Shown: positions 12,794 to 24,949 of the stretch, piece by piece
Layout of the letters: every line of letters starts with the position of its first letter
How positions within the stretch are numbered: the stretch's first letter is position 1
Assembly (NCBI GenBank): GCA_021307315.1
Contig: JAJSPD010000010.1
Span: forward strand, 310,001 to 374,000
Direction of reading: 5' to 3'
Source: Bisporella sp. PMI_857
Taxonomy: Eukaryota > Ascomycota > Leotiomycetes > Helotiales > Helotiaceae
DNA length: 64,000 nucleotides
The notes under the pieces: generated by a model
What the model was told of the DNA's origin: nothing
Seen by the model: only the letters and a program-made list of their open reading frames with translations
The model's database searches: none
Translations under genes and position numbers: made by a program

Positions 12794-14329
12794 CTAGAAA
12801 CCGATCCCCAAACCGATCCCTTCCTGCCCAACACGCATCTTCTTTGATGAATATGGAGCAGTTTCCTCCTCAGTACGCTTGCGTTTGTCAACGACGCCTT
12901 TGGTGACAGGGCCAAAAATTTTAGTTTGCAGCAAGGAGCTCTTTTCGGCAGCAGGATTTGGCGTGTGCGTACGAGATGAAGCGACTTCAAAGGACTCGCG
13001 AGGATCGATGCGAAGCATCTCAGATGCAGTCTGGCTGGCTTGGCTCTCATAAACCTCTTCGCTCTCACCACGAAAGGATGCCATAGCAGCTCGAGCCATT
13101 TCCTCCGCATCACCATTTTCGGAGATAGATATGGTGCTATCACGGGATGCTCGACGGTGTTCGCGTGAGTGTTGGGCACTAGTCATGCGAGGATCTGCTT
13201 GGTGGTGAAACTGCACAGAGGGGAGAAGTGTTGAGTTCGATGTTCCAGGTCTAACTGCGGAGCGGGGAGTGGCGGGAAGAGATGACAACGACTGAACACC
13301 ACGACTGTGTCTGAGCGGGGTACGGGGATCAGCACGCCGACTGAGAACTGGAGTTGAAGGTGCACTGTTATTGTCGCGATTGTGTTCTTGGCTCAACATT
13401 TGGTCAGCTAGAAGTAAAGCTGCGAACGGCTCCTGGCTACCTCCACGAGCATGACGGGAACGGCCAGTCATTGGGGTATGCTTTGGTGTGGACCGATACT
13501 GTTGTGGCGTGGCTGGGTAGCTGCTGTGGGACGGCTTTGGTGTTGGGATATGAAATATTCCTCCAGGACTCTTCAAATAATTGAGATGTTCTCGATTCTC
13601 TCGAATGCGCTTCAGGAGGAAGTCTTCCTTCTCTTTTGCCGAAATAAGGTCGTCATCTCTCATCTGAATAACCTTCTTAGCCTTTTCCAAACGGTGAACT
13701 AGCGCAGCATTATCCTCCTCAATAGCATAGCAATAAGCCTTGAGCTTTGCGACATAATCTTGACCTGGGCTCTCTCGACCCTGGCAAGCGTTTTGAAGAA
13801 CATCAACCTCACGTCGCGTCATGTCATGCTCGACCTCCATCCGCTTCGCAGCATTCTCGGTCTCGATCGTAAGAAGGTTAAGCTGGAGCTGGTAATGGGC
13901 CGCAGTCATGCGTGCCTCAGTAACTGCCGCTTCAAGTCTCTTATTATCTGCCAATGACACTTCGAGCATTTCGCGAAGCTCTTCCTTTGTGGCATCAATA
14001 GGAATCACTCCCCCAACAAGTGATTCCCGTTTCACACCATTTACCACAGTGAGAGGTGGAGATGAGAGATTTGAATGCGTTAACGTAGGGTCGTGGCTAG
14101 TCTCGGAAAGAATGGCGTGGCGTGAGTTATGGGGCTGCGAGGAGGGAGGAGGTGTTATGGAGGATGAAGGTCTTATTGAAGTACTGAATCTTTGGGAGAC
14201 GTCATCGCCAGTCTCAAGATCGCCTAAGTCATTCCGGGCCTCTTGATTTGTAGGAAGAGAGGTATTGGCAAGCTCTGGGGTGACAGGAGATCCGATGGGA
14301 GTTGAAGCGACAGAAGTTTGGGAAGACAT
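12794..14329 (-). CDS. coiled-coil protein of unknown function
   Basis: Single exon of 511 residues from the ATG at 14329 (MSSQTSVASTPIG). The open frame runs a few codons further upstream without an ATG. The N terminus is Ser/Thr/Pro-rich. About residues 115-240 form a long heptad-patterned coiled coil (KEELREMLEVSLADNKRLEA and later RRLEKAKKVIQMRDDDLISA-like segments). The C-terminal half is low complexity, with repeated S/T-P sites and a distinctive block, GGSQEPFAALLLADQMLSQE, that may be a short conserved helix. A basic RKR cluster near the C terminus could serve as a nuclear signal. The layout suggests a scaffold or a nuclear/cytoskeletal adaptor, but I recognise no named family. Antisense frames over this gene are shadows. 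Confidence 0.75.
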   Translation of the reverse strand: MSSQTSVASTPIGSPVTPELANTSLPTNQEARNDLGDLETGDDVSQRFSTSIRPSSSITPPPSSQPHNSRHAILSETSHDPTLTHSNLSSPPLTVVNGVKRESLVGGVIPIDATKEELREMLEVSLADNKRLEAAVTEARMTAAHYQLQLNLLTIETENAAKRMEVEHDMTRREVDVLQNACQGRESPGQDYVAKLKAYCYAIEEDNAALVHRLEKAKKVIQMRDDDLISAKEKEDFLLKRIRENREHLNYLKSPGGIFHIPTPKPSHSSYPATPQQYRSTPKHTPMTGRSRHARGGSQEPFAALLLADQMLSQEHNRDNNSAPSTPVLSRRADPRTPLRHSRGVQSLSSLPATPRSAVRPGTSNSTLLPSVQFHHQADPRMTSAQHSREHRRASRDSTISISENGDAEEMARAAMASFRGESEEVYESQASQTASEMLRIDPRESFEVASSRTHTPNPAAEKSSLLQTKIFGPVTKGVVDKRKRTEEETAPYSSKKMRVGQEGIGLGIGF

Positions 14330-15283
14330 TATGACTTCCAAGAGCAAGTAGGGTGACGTAGGCTCTGCACGAAAGCCTGCTGAAGTTCGCGGAATCTTGC
14401 AGAAGATTGTCGCGCGTAAGCCCCTCGTTGTATTTAATCCGAGGATCTATAATCAAGCGCAATGGATCATTGAGGTTGGAGGATGATATCGGGGAAGTTG
14501 ACAAGATGATGTGAAAAGGCAGCGTCAGGCGGGTGCTGGTGCTTCAGATTTAAGCTAATTGAAGCGAGGAGCAATTGCAGATTATTGCGCAAGACGAAGG
14601 GCGTAATGTAAGGACAAGTCGCAATGTGTGGTATAGGGGGATGATTGCGACGATGATGGTGAGTTTTGGTGAGCATCAAAGGTACAGCAGTAGAAAGAGT
14701 GAGGGACGTTTCAGAGGAGGGCTGGGGAAAACAGGGTTATCCGGCCAAGAAGAGGTTGGCTAGGTGATCCGCAACCAGCAACCCCACCCATAACTGGACT
14801 TTTTATTCGGTTTGACTAGAATCGTGGATTCTTGTCCTATTCTTCGTAGTGTAAGAAAGAGTAAAGCTCAGCTCAGCAAACTCATTGTCGTGACAGCGTA
14901 TCTACTTCCATCTCATTTTTACACCGCGTGGGCACGTGAGGGGGAATCAGCATCCTTACTCATCAGGTCTTATCTTATCCTTCGGTAGAGGAAATTTTAT
15001 CTTCCGTCCACAGCGGCCCGTTGCCAGGGGTGTTTAGGCTGGGTGACCCCTGGCCGGCAATATTTTGAAATGAATTAAGCAAGGGAAGCTTCACTCCATT
15101 AATTAGAAGCGAATCGTGAGGAAGCTACCAGGTTCTAACTTCTGATACCGACTGTCCCCTCTTCTCAACACACGCTACCAACATTATATCGAACCTCTAG
15201 CTTATTGCTTTGCGATTTGCTTGTCAACACATTATGCTCACTCGTGAATGATCTAGCCTGCAGACGCGCATCGCGTTTGCATC
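14330..15283. promoter_or_regulatory. divergent intergenic region
   Basis: 954 bases between the divergent starts of the coiled-coil gene and the leucine-rich-repeat gene. It must hold both promoters. Pyrimidine-rich stretches (for example CTTCTCAACACACGC near 15161) precede the + strand start, as in many fungal promoters. No distinct operator recognised. Confidence 0.45.
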
Positions 15284-18200
15284 ATGGACCAGTGCAATAT
15301 TCCCAGACCGAGCGGGCTGCCTCGTCCCTCCAGACTTCCAGTACCACGATCTACTGCATCAAGTAGCACTGTGCGTGCTTCACCGTCAAGAGAAAGTCTA
15401 CATCAACAGCAGCCACAGAGAACCAGCGTTCCTCTTCCCCGTTTGCGCAATACGCCATCTCGGGACCAGCTTTCCAGTTCCACCTCCAGCAGACCTGCCT
15501 CAACTTCTCGTACTCCTGCTTTGGCCCCATTAACAGGTCGAAAGCCTTCATCCACCTTGCAGTCTACAAACAGTCTCCGAAAATCAAATAGTAATGCACT
15601 TCTGAGGAAGCAGCCGTCAAGGCAGGCTCTGCAAGAGATCGAACCTTTCCGCTCAGATTCTTCGGACGAAATTATACATGGAAATGGAGGATTTGATGGA
15701 GAAGAGGCGATTCCAAGCCGAAGACACCGTCCGTCACTGTCCGAACGGACGATGGAAACATTACAGAACATACCTTCTTCTCCAGCGGTAAGGAAGAAAA
15801 GAGAGTCAAATTTCTTCAACCCTGAAAGTCCAATGCGTCCTCCTTCACAAGCTTCACGGCCTGGCTCGAGCTATCAAAGCGATTCGTCAATAGGACTACC
15901 CGTTCGTTCTTTTAGCTCTCGGCCCAGTTCAAGCTCAGGAAATGACAACCAAATTCCTCTGGACTTTCGTGCATCTACAAACACTTTTAGGCCACCACAG
16001 TCGACACTTCCAGCTCTGACACCGGTTAAGCGCTCAAGTACTATCAAATCACTGAAAACACCTTCTGATCAAGGACTTGTTCAGACCAAACAAACCTCGA
16101 ATCTACCTCCCATTAAGTCTGGTAGCAAGACATTGTCATCTCGACAGTTGAAGCCGCGCGGTTCTCTAAATGGGCTTTTCCGAAAGCCATCTATGCCAAC
16201 CTTGAATCAGTCCGCCGAACTGGATAGAATCGGGTTTGGATCAAAAACCGCGACATTGTCCATATCGTCCTCTGATGCCACCTCCACCACATCAAAGGCG
16301 TCGAGAGGTACAGCGATAACTTCTGTCTCACAAGAGAGTGAAATCACTCCCAGGAAGTCATCCTCTGCATTACGAGATCAGATTGCCAAGGCCAAAGCCG
16401 CTAAGCGTGCAGCGGCCGCAAAGCAGGCTTCCAGTATGGCAACGGGCAATGAGGATGACGTTCCCGTCATGCCAACTGGTACCTTTGACTTTGGCCTTGC
16501 AAATGATCCATTCAACCAGAATATTGCTCAAAACAGCAGCAAAGGTCTTTTGAAGAAGCGAATAGATTCCGCACGGACTGATGGACGTCTCAATATTGCT
16601 GCTATGGGTTTTAGAGAGATTCCCAAGGAAGTCATAGATATGTATAATTTCGAGGCTATAGGGTCGCAGGGCGGATCATGGGCGGAGTCTGTTGATCTCA
16701 CCAGGTTTATTGCTGCAGACAACGATTTTGAACTTATTAGCGACGATGTATTTCCCGATATTGATCCTCGCGAGGCGATGGATAATGAGGAGTTTAAAGG
16801 ACATCAATTCGGGGGACTTGAGACTCTTGACCTGCATGGTAATGTTCTCATTGCTCTTCCTCAAGGCCTACGACGACTTGAGCTCCTGACAACTTTGAAC
16901 CTAGTAAGTTTCCTCTGGACTACTATCTGTGCCATACTGACCATATTAGTCAAACAATAAACTTGGAAATGATGCATTTGAGGTCATCTCTCAAATGCCA
17001 TCACTACGCGATCTTAACATTGCTGGAAATGGACTAGTTGGATCTCTGGATGAAGGTATTACGAAGTTGATAAATCTTGAGACTCTAGATGTGCAACGCA
17101 ATTCTCTAGCCACATTGCCTGATGGACTCGCTGATCTCGCACGTCTAAGAGTACTTAACTTAACAGCAAATCGCTTCGTCTCCCTCCCTTTCGATCTCTT
17201 ACGTCAATTGCCTCTTATTGAGCTCTTAGCCGCTAAGAATACCCTTGAAGGCACTCTCATTGCTGATGGGATCGAGGGGCTTCCACATTTGCAGGTTTTG
17301 GATATCACATCTAATGCTCTTACGAGTTTATCCGAATCTGCGCATTTAAATCTGCCGGCTCTCCATCAATTGAACTGCTCATCCAATCGACTCACCAACC
17401 TACCGGATATGACTTCTTGGATATGCTTGCTCAACTTGGCAGCAGAGGACAATCAAATTTCAGCCATACCACAAGGTTTTACAACACTTCAGAAACTAAA
17501 GAATGTCAATCTCAACGGCAACAATATCAAGGTTCTAGATGATAGAATTGGGCTTATGGATAACCTAGATATCTTCCGTGTTGGTGGCAATCCTCTCAGA
17601 GATAAGAAGTTCTCGGTAATGTCTACCGAAGATTTGAAGCGCGCCATGAAGGCGCGGATAGAGCCCGAGGAACAGGTTGAGAAGACATCTGATGATGGAT
17701 TCTACTCTGCTCATGCTTCTCCAAACTCTACGCGATCTCCGTCTTCTGAATGGCCTGTCAAGATGGGTGGCGTTCTTGATAGATCTAATACTCAGTCTCA
17801 CTCACTTAATCCTGTCGCAGCTGCAGATGTCGCAGCCACAAATGCTATTAAAGCGTTAGAGCTGCATCACAACATGTTCAAGGAAATTCCAAGCTCAATT
17901 GCATTCTTCGCAGCAAGCTTGACGACATTAAGTATGGCTCATAACGAATTGGCCGCAAGCAACTTCATGGTTGATGACTTAGAACTTCCCGCACTAAAGG
18001 AACTTAATTTAAGCTCCAACACATTCAACTCTGTGCAGCCTTTGATCCAGCATCTTACAGCGCCTAATCTTGAGAAGCTTGATATCAGCTTCAACAGGCT
18101 GACATCTCTTCCGCCTCTCAAGCATCACTTTCCCAAACTGTGGACTGTTCTAGCGTCAAATAACACCATTAAAGAGCTGCTGCCCGATTCTATCAAAGGT

Positions 18201-18472
18201 CTACGGGTCCTAGATTGTAGTAGCAATGATATCAACAGTCTTAATGCACGTATCGGTCTTCTCGGCGGGCCTGGTGGACTTGAAATGTTGAATGTGAGCG
18301 GGAATCGATTCAGGGTGCCGAAATACACAATCCTAGAAAAGGGAACAGAAGCTACGCTTGCATGGCTGCGCGATAGAAGTAAGTTTTCATCCTACCTCCA
18401 CTATATTAAAACGTGTGCTGACTACCTGTGACAGTTCCTGCAGGAGATGCAAGCCCTACCGATGTCGATTAA
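15284..18472 (+). CDS. large leucine-rich-repeat protein
   Basis: Three exons: 15284-16903, 16950-18378, 18435-18472, joined in phase to 1028 residues. The last exon adds only 12 residues after a GTAAGT donor, ending DASPTDVD. The first ~450 residues are Ser/Pro/Arg-rich and disordered (IPRPSGLPRPSRLPVPR at the start). From about residue 520 to the C terminus run many LRR units of the short SHOC2/RSU1 type: LETLDVQRNSLATLPDGLAD, LRVLNLTANRFVSLPFDLL, LEKLDISFNRLTSLPPL and others, with a disordered insert at about residues 765-825. Such proteins serve as scaffolds in Ras/RAM-type signalling or cell polarity, but nothing here fixes the partner. The fusion of a long disordered head to an LRR tail is usual for the ascomycete family. 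Confidence 0.88.
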
Positions 18473-19997
18473 TCTAAGCGTATGATGATATCAGGTTTGG
18501 TGTTTAGGGGGGAGATTGGGCAGGTGAGGATGGAGTTTACCCTTTCAGGAGACAATGGGTTGTATATACTTATTAATCGGTCCAAGGACTTGACTGGCTG
18601 TCATTGACCTGACTTTCTGCTGTGTTGCTGGGCAGCTTTGTATGTATAATTATTGTAATCACTTCAATCAATTTAATGTATAATGGGTGCGAAATTTTGT
18701 ATTCTAGGACTGCGTGTCTCTACTCAGTCATGATATTGACTATGCCGCGTCTATCCTTGTGCGAGATAGTGAACCTTAAAATAATTATTAAGAATGTGGA
18801 GCACATAAGCAGCCGAATATACGCATTCCTTGGCAGTCTTAATTTGACTTGAATACGCGTAGCTACTAAAGTAATCTTCAAACGATCTTTTTAGAATACT
18901 ATCGTTATTGCCTAGAAGCCGCCCAGGAGCATTCGCTTAATTCAGGGGTAAGTTGGAGCTAGTCCTTGGCAACTCAGTATACCCGCGAACATTGGAGCAG
19001 CACCACGCATGATCATGATGACGATGGGTAATGCAGTGAGTGGCGTACCTGAAATGTGGGAATTTATTTGCGTCGATCAATGAGCTCAATACTTCAGGGG
19101 CGTTGCCAAAAGGACTAATGCAAACGTTAAGATGTAGACAATGTCAACATATGCTCCAACATAGAAAAACGAAAATATATATGTACAATATTAAATCGCA
19201 TAATTCCTTTGCCAGATAAAGTTGGGAACAGAGTACTAAAGCCAAGAAAGTCGAAAAGCCAAAGTAAATGGTTTTGCAAGATAAGTGGCAACATGCCCAA
19301 TTTCTGCCTAAGAGATAATTCAACTGGTAACACAAATTTCAGAGGTAGGCCAAACGAGAACCACGGCCATTACACAATCACACGTGTCTATAGTTCAGTT
19401 GAAGGGTAGATGTCATCATCATGTGTGCCCTACTTCTTCCTTAATAAAGAAGCATCATGTCCATGGCTATGCTTCAGAGGTAACTTTGCAAACGACACAA
19501 CTCTTGCAGAACTTCAGCCTTAAGGACGTAATATATCGGTGCGAAAGGCACATTGAAACAGAGAGATTTTCTTGTGGAACATGGGAAAGTATGAAGCTCA
19601 TATGGAGACACGTCAAGAGAAAACTCGATTCTTGGCACGTGAATGCTTGGCATGTTATTCGCTGACAGTTGGATGAGCAGCTAAGGTAGCGGAGTTGACT
19701 CAATCGCTGTTGTCATAGAATGGTATTGAAGAACTTTGAAATAATTGTTCTTTGAAATTGTGTTCTCCACGAACGCACACTGGTGAAGTGAACAAGATCA
19801 GCTCAATCAAACTTGAAAAATCATTCATCACAGACCAACCACTACGAAAGCTCAACCGAGGTCTCTTTCACATGCTACAGGGTTGAGATTAACATCATCA
19901 TAGAAGGCTTGCCAATAACAACATCAATAAAAGCCATCTCCAACAACAACAATAATTTTCATATCTAGATGCGGTCGGTATAAAGAAAGGTCCAACG
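18473..19997. other. intergenic, no supported gene
   Basis: About 1.5 kb of AT-rich DNA. Small frames on both strands (for example 19384-19665) have no family features. The last ~200 bases contain A-rich and CAA-rich sequence typical of a 5' UTR of the next gene. Confidence 0.55.
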
Positions 19998-21646
19998 ATG
20001 CCACCATCACCAGCGTCAGAGAAGCGCGTTTCCGCCAAGTCTACAGCAGATCCCATCCTCCGCAATGCTCTTCGATACACAGTTTCCGCGAAAGAGTACG
20101 AAACATTACACAAGTACATCATTTCGCGCTCCAAAGTGCTAAAGCGGAATGCGCCATCTGTCGCGAAGGTTGAGAGGATAATTGATGGTAATCAGAGTGA
20201 TTACAATGCCAGCGCCATCAGAGCTGCCACCAGGGTCTTCGTGACGTCTGCTGCGGCATTGCGACTGTGGAAACTGGTGGGGGAAAGGTTTTTGGGAAGA
20301 CAGGACGCGAAAGCGAAGAAAGTGCCTGTATGGAGGCATCCGAATTTCAGACTGTCGCTGTCACTTTCTACAATATTGCTGCTGCATCGAATACTCTTCC
20401 GATTCTTCACGCGTTTACGCGCATACTTGCTCGCGGATGAAGCAAAACCATTCCGAAGGAGGAACGTGCAAATCAGTCGGACGTTGACATCGAGTCTGGC
20501 GCCTGCGATTGGCGCATCTCTAGCAGGTTTTATGCTGGCAGTCTATCCTGCAGACCAGCTTCGAGTCACTATTGCTATCTACACACTTAGTAGAGCTGCG
20601 GAATTTGCATACAATCACGCAGAGGAAGAGGGTTGGATATGGGGCAAAAAGGAAAGACCATGGTGGTGGGGGAGCTGGTTGATATATCCAATTTCATGTG
20701 GCCAATTACTGCATGCGTTCGTGTTCGACAGAGACTGTTTTCCAGCTCCTTTTGGCTCCTTCATTCTAAAGAACTCACCTCAATATACCCACAGCCGGCC
20801 GAAGGGCTACCCTTCCAATCTTCCATGGCCAAATACCCTCGATGTAGTTGAAAATCTGGGAGAGATTGCCAGATTACACTACCCGTAAGCCTCCGCCATA
20901 AGTTTCATGCCCAAGCTAACATCAGATCCAGGCCATTCATCTCACCGATCCTCTTCCCAAACAGCACCACCCTCCCACCAACACTCTCAAGCCTGAACCC
21001 AATAACCAGCTCCGCGCATCCCCTGATTACATCTCTAACTTGCGCCTCACTTCACCCAACCGACCCCTCCTGTTTACGGACGTACCTCACCTACTGGCTG
21101 CGCACCTTCCCCCGGCTCTTCAAGTTCTTTAGTTCCATATTCCTCGTCCTTTCCCTCCCAAAGTACGCCTCTTTCTACCGCGCACCCATACAATCGCTAC
21201 AATCCCTCTTCTCCCGCACACTCCGCTACTCCTTCTTCGTCAGCGGCTCCATCGGCACTTCCTGGGCCGCTATCTGCTTCTTCCAGCAGCTTCTACCTAA
21301 ACACCTCCTTGCTACGCAGCGATTTTTCCTTGGCGGCATGGCGGGAGGAATGTGGGGATGGCTGGTACGTTCTGATGCCAGAGGGGAGTTCTTATATGGA
21401 GCGCGGGCAAGCATCGACAGTTTGTGGAAGGTGGGACGGAAACGTGGGTGGTGGAGAGGCATCAGAGGCGGCGATGTTGGTTTGTTCGTGGCGAGCTTGG
21501 CGGTCATCAACGTGGTCTACGAGAGAGATGCAAGGGCAGTGCGGTCGAGGATCGCAAGAAGGACAGTAAGCTCGTTGAGAGGTGAAGGGTGGAGAGACTA
21601 TGTATCGGAAGAGGAGGCAGAGGAGAGAAGAAGCTTGGGACAGTAG
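19998..21646 (+). CDS. TMEM135-like integral membrane protein
   Basis: Exon 1 is 19998-20884. Exon 2 starts at 20932 (or 20926, because two CAG acceptors lie six bases apart, both in frame) and ends at 21646, giving 533 or 535 residues. The N terminus carries the heptad-like SAKEYETLHKYIISRSKVLK. Hydrophobic helices follow, with the glycine-rich LAPAIGASLAGFMLAVYPA and, in exon 2, LGGMAGGMWGWL. These small-residue helices are typical of the TMEM135/Tim17-PMP24 superfamily. Animal TMEM135 acts in peroxisome and mitochondrial membrane dynamics and lipid homeostasis. Location in the fungus is inferred, not visible. The C terminus is Arg/Glu-rich and soluble. Confidence 0.8.
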
Positions 21647-22014
21647 GGGAGAGTTTAATGATTACGCCTTATGATGATGTAACATAACAGTATGTAATAT
21701 AATCAAGTTAGATTTACTCACCCTGCTCTAGTGAGCAATTCCCTTACCTCGTATACATCAGACGCTGGTGACATTTTATAAGTATGTAGTTCATAAACCT
21801 CACGAGAACGGACTAAGCGTGTTCGGCATCTGATAACAAAAGCACTTCTCCATATTGGCTGTATAAAAGGCTCGTTCGAGAATAGAGGCTGTGCAGTGTT
21901 TCGACACATAGGATTTGCCCCGTTTCTCGAACTCTAAGAGCTGAGAGCAGGGAGGCTCTTACCCGCCACCTTCTGCTGTTGAATTTGTTGCCCAATTCAT
22001 CCCCCATGACCGCT

Positions 22015-22200
22015 TCAGCCTTTGTGACGTTTAGAAAGCCCTAGCTCCATCCCATTCTCCTAACCCTGCTCTCTCCGAGCTTTTAATTCCAGCTCCGGCT
22101 TATGCATCAGCGCATCCCGCCGCTCCACCAAGCTAGTAAGGTGATCATCTGGCTCATATGGGGTAGCCTATAGAGCCTGAATCGCATAGCTCGCGCTCGA
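22015..22200 (-). pseudogene. short coding relic, unknown family
   Basis: On the minus strand the frame from about 22158 reads YEPDDHLTSLVERRDALMHK and continues PELELKARREQG to a TAG at 22060-22062. It then continues in the same frame as ENGMELGLSKRHKG before another stop. The adjoining upstream frame reads SIERELCDSGSIGYP but is offset by one frame. The composition is protein-like and the breaks suggest decay. I do not recognise the family. Confidence 0.3.
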
Positions 22201-22789
22201 TTGACCCCCTAGACATAACAGGCTCCGGGTACGCGATTTGTTTTGGCAAATCAAATTCCCCGTCGCAGGCATAGCATCCCTTTATGAAACCTCCATCCAT
22301 CCCTACCAAATGCCGACATGCTCCTATCTCCTGTCACAGATCTCCAGAATCTGCCTCTGTAGGGTAGATGTGACGATGCTGTTTCCCGGGATCAATGGAG
22401 GCTCGTGGGCTTAGGCTCGTTCCTTCCATTCGTGGACAGGAGCTAGTTCTACATCACCCTAGCCGTCAGGAACCTGTTCTAGGTCTTTTCAAAGTAGGAA
22501 AGACCCAAGATCAATCTGTCGCCGTGTTCTTGCGTGGGCAACCAACTTCGTTCGTTCCAACCCAGCTACACTAGCTCCTCCCCCGTTTTGCTCCAGTGTG
22601 AACCCCCTTGTTCGTTTTTACTAAAGGAAGTTACACCTATAAAGGTAGAAAGGAGGGTCGCCAAGAGCTTCACCTTCTTATACAAGTCATCATTGCGGAT
22701 TTGGTATAATTAGAGTCGGGAAGTCTGTGCTAGTCACTCTACCTTTCATCTCTTAAATATTCTAGAGGGATGAACATCATCAATCTTAC

Positions 22790-23409
22790 CAGTTCTTGTA
22801 AGTTGCTCAATTGATCTCGTAAGCTTTCTGCTGTCATACTGTGATATTCTAATAGCTGTGTTGCGCGTTTGATTCGATTACTAATTTGCGGTCATTTGGT
22901 GTATCGACTTGTGTAGTCGTTAAAGGTATCAATTTCCTGCTGGAACCGTGCCAAAGAAGCCTGATGGATCCGCAGGTACTCATGTAAATTGACCAATGTA
23001 TTAGTATCCTCATGTAACTGTCGACTCTGCTGTAATATAGGAATTGAAGAGTGTTCCTGTGATTCCTAAAGAATCTGAGTTATGAAAACTTCAAGAAGTC
23101 AAGCATATCTTACGGCGAGCCTCTTTCTAGCATTTTCCTTAACCGCCTCCCATACTAGCTCCCAGGTTGTAAAAGGAAATCCATGTCTAGGTAGATCCAT
23201 TCGGCCGAATTCGACAACGGGTTCCAACGAGAGCCTTTGTCATTACGGGAACCAGAATAATATCGAGACATCCTGTCACAGATTAGGCTATCTTCTCCGT
23301 TCACAAGAATTGTGACCGACAATGATGTATCATCAGCATCTTCATACCAGCTACCACGCTGGTTACGAGAGTATGCCTGTCTTTTATACGCCGTCTTCCA
23401 GATAACTGA
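22790..23409 (-). pseudogene. broken gene fragment resembling the soluble part of a CorA-like transporter
   Basis: Reading the minus strand from 23409: a coherent frame (KRQAYSRNQRGSWYEDADD) gives way to an overlapping frame (GRMDLPRHGFPFTTWELVWE). This runs through AVKENARKRLA to a good donor at 23113. A 48-nt intron ends at 23066. The next exon reads LHEDTNTLVNLHEYLRIHQA and SLARFQQEIDTFNDYTSRY, meets a TGA at 22892-22894, then resumes in frame as RATQLLEYHSMTAESLRDQL and reaches another GTAAGA donor at 22789. Beyond it no matching exon is visible, so the gene looks truncated. The helical TAESLRDQ region just before an intron recalls fungal CorA-like proteins ahead of their membrane helices. 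That family call is inference. Confidence 0.4.
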
Positions 23410-24676
23410 GTCGTATTAGCTGTTGCGAGCGAGGTGTCCATGAGATCTAAGCTACATAGAGCCCACAAGATGACAAATTAATGACAAGTGAAGTGGCCTC
23501 TGTGATATGTGCGCATTCAACAGACTCTGATGACACAAGCTTGATGTAACACAGCTCACTCACTACATGAACGGCTGCTATTGCGGCAGTAAATATTTGC
23601 AATATGGTTAATGTAGAAAGGAGGAAAGAATCTCTTACAAAGAGGGCGGCACTAGGCTTCAATTGCTCCTAGCTTTAGGGGATATTTCTCTTCACCTTGC
23701 GCAATTCCTGAAGGGGGCTCAACGCTGATATGATTTGTGAAACACGCGAAAACTATATCCCATCAGAGTACATTAAAAATTTGAGTATTGGCCTGTTATG
23801 CCTCCGTCATCATTCGCCCGTGGAAGAACACAAACGGTTTCCTCGCCACGAAAGGAGAGCAGTACCCTTGCTGGAAATCGAGGAAATGCTTGCTGCAGGC
23901 GCCGAGAATACCACGGTTGCCAACTGTCGATTATTCTAGGAGGATGGCGTTAGTAGGAATTGCGTTTGATGGCAGGAAGTTCTACATCATCAACGTATTC
24001 ATATGGTGCGGGTTCTTTGCAGACCAGTCGATAGATTTTATAAAGCTCTTGAAGGAAAATTCCCCAGCGAGGAGGAAGCTACGATCTGAGAACTGAACAT
24101 TTTGATCTGCAATACTTCTTCCAATTTGGCACCGGAGAAGTTGATGGTATGTATAACTCTTGATTATTATCAACGAAGGTGGTGCTAGAGGGAGGTGGCC
24201 GAAACTTCCGGCTCGTGGCTCGAAAATTCCGATTCGCAAAACGTCCTACTTGCCATGGCAGAAGAGGGACAAGAGTGGAATTCTTCGGGCCATATTGGCG
24301 TCTAGTAGATATAGGACGCAAGCGTTCGGTATGACGTTCAACTCTTCGAGAACGGTCGTCCGTGCTATGAAAAGACTATGCTCTCCTTTGACCCCAAGGA
24401 GGCCTAACGCCTCTGGCTTGAGACACAGATTCATGAAGGCGGATTTGGGCGGATTTCGCGAGCAGAGATAACATTCCCCTCGACATTCTCTCGAAACTGA
24501 ACAGGGTCTAATACCACACTCGCCGCTGTACTATTCCCCGAGCTAATATTTATTGGCTCAACGCCATGTTCCTCCGCCTTATCATCACTCGCTTCTGAGG
24601 CCTAGCTGAACTGAGTTCCCATTCTCAGGATACATAGCAAATTCTTATACAAACGGACTTGAATAAGGGATGTCGT

Positions 24677-24949
24677 CTATTGTCTTTCCGCTTCGTCTAC
24701 GAAATTGAAAACATCTTCATTCGTGATTGGCACTTCTGGGGACTTTTCGTTTGATGCTGTTTGAGCATGACTATCACTTTGAAGGCCTCCTTGTAGTACC
24801 GCTGATATTACCGAATATCCGACTGGCGCATTCGAAATTGTGTCATTCCCCGGTGTATCCATATCATTTAAGGGTTTGCAAAGCTCAAATAAAAACCACT
24901 TCCGCATGTCGAGATCTTCTTGCCATAGTTCAGCTGCAAAACCGCGCCC
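24677..24949 (-). pseudogene. orphan 3' exon, unknown family
   Basis: A 3'-terminal exon-like frame begins after an AG at 24950-24951. It reads GRGFAAELWQEDLDMRKWFL, continues FELCKPLND, and ends NEDVFNFVDEAERQ with a stop at 24677. There is little room for upstream exons before the tRNA ligase gene, whose 3' end is at 25444. It is therefore more likely a leftover C-terminal exon than a full gene. I do not recognise the family. Confidence 0.3.

Noticed and set aside
13354..14246. Several plus-strand frames of 65-112 codons
   Set aside because: All are antisense to the intact coiled-coil gene on the minus strand, and their sequence is the shadow of Ser/Pro-rich codons.
23082..23315. Plus-strand frame with a signal-peptide-like start (MKTSRSQAYLTASLFLAFSL)
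   Set aside because: It lies antisense to the intron and exon of the broken minus-strand gene, which has a far more coherent coding pattern. The hydrophobic stretch is an accident of the opposite strand.
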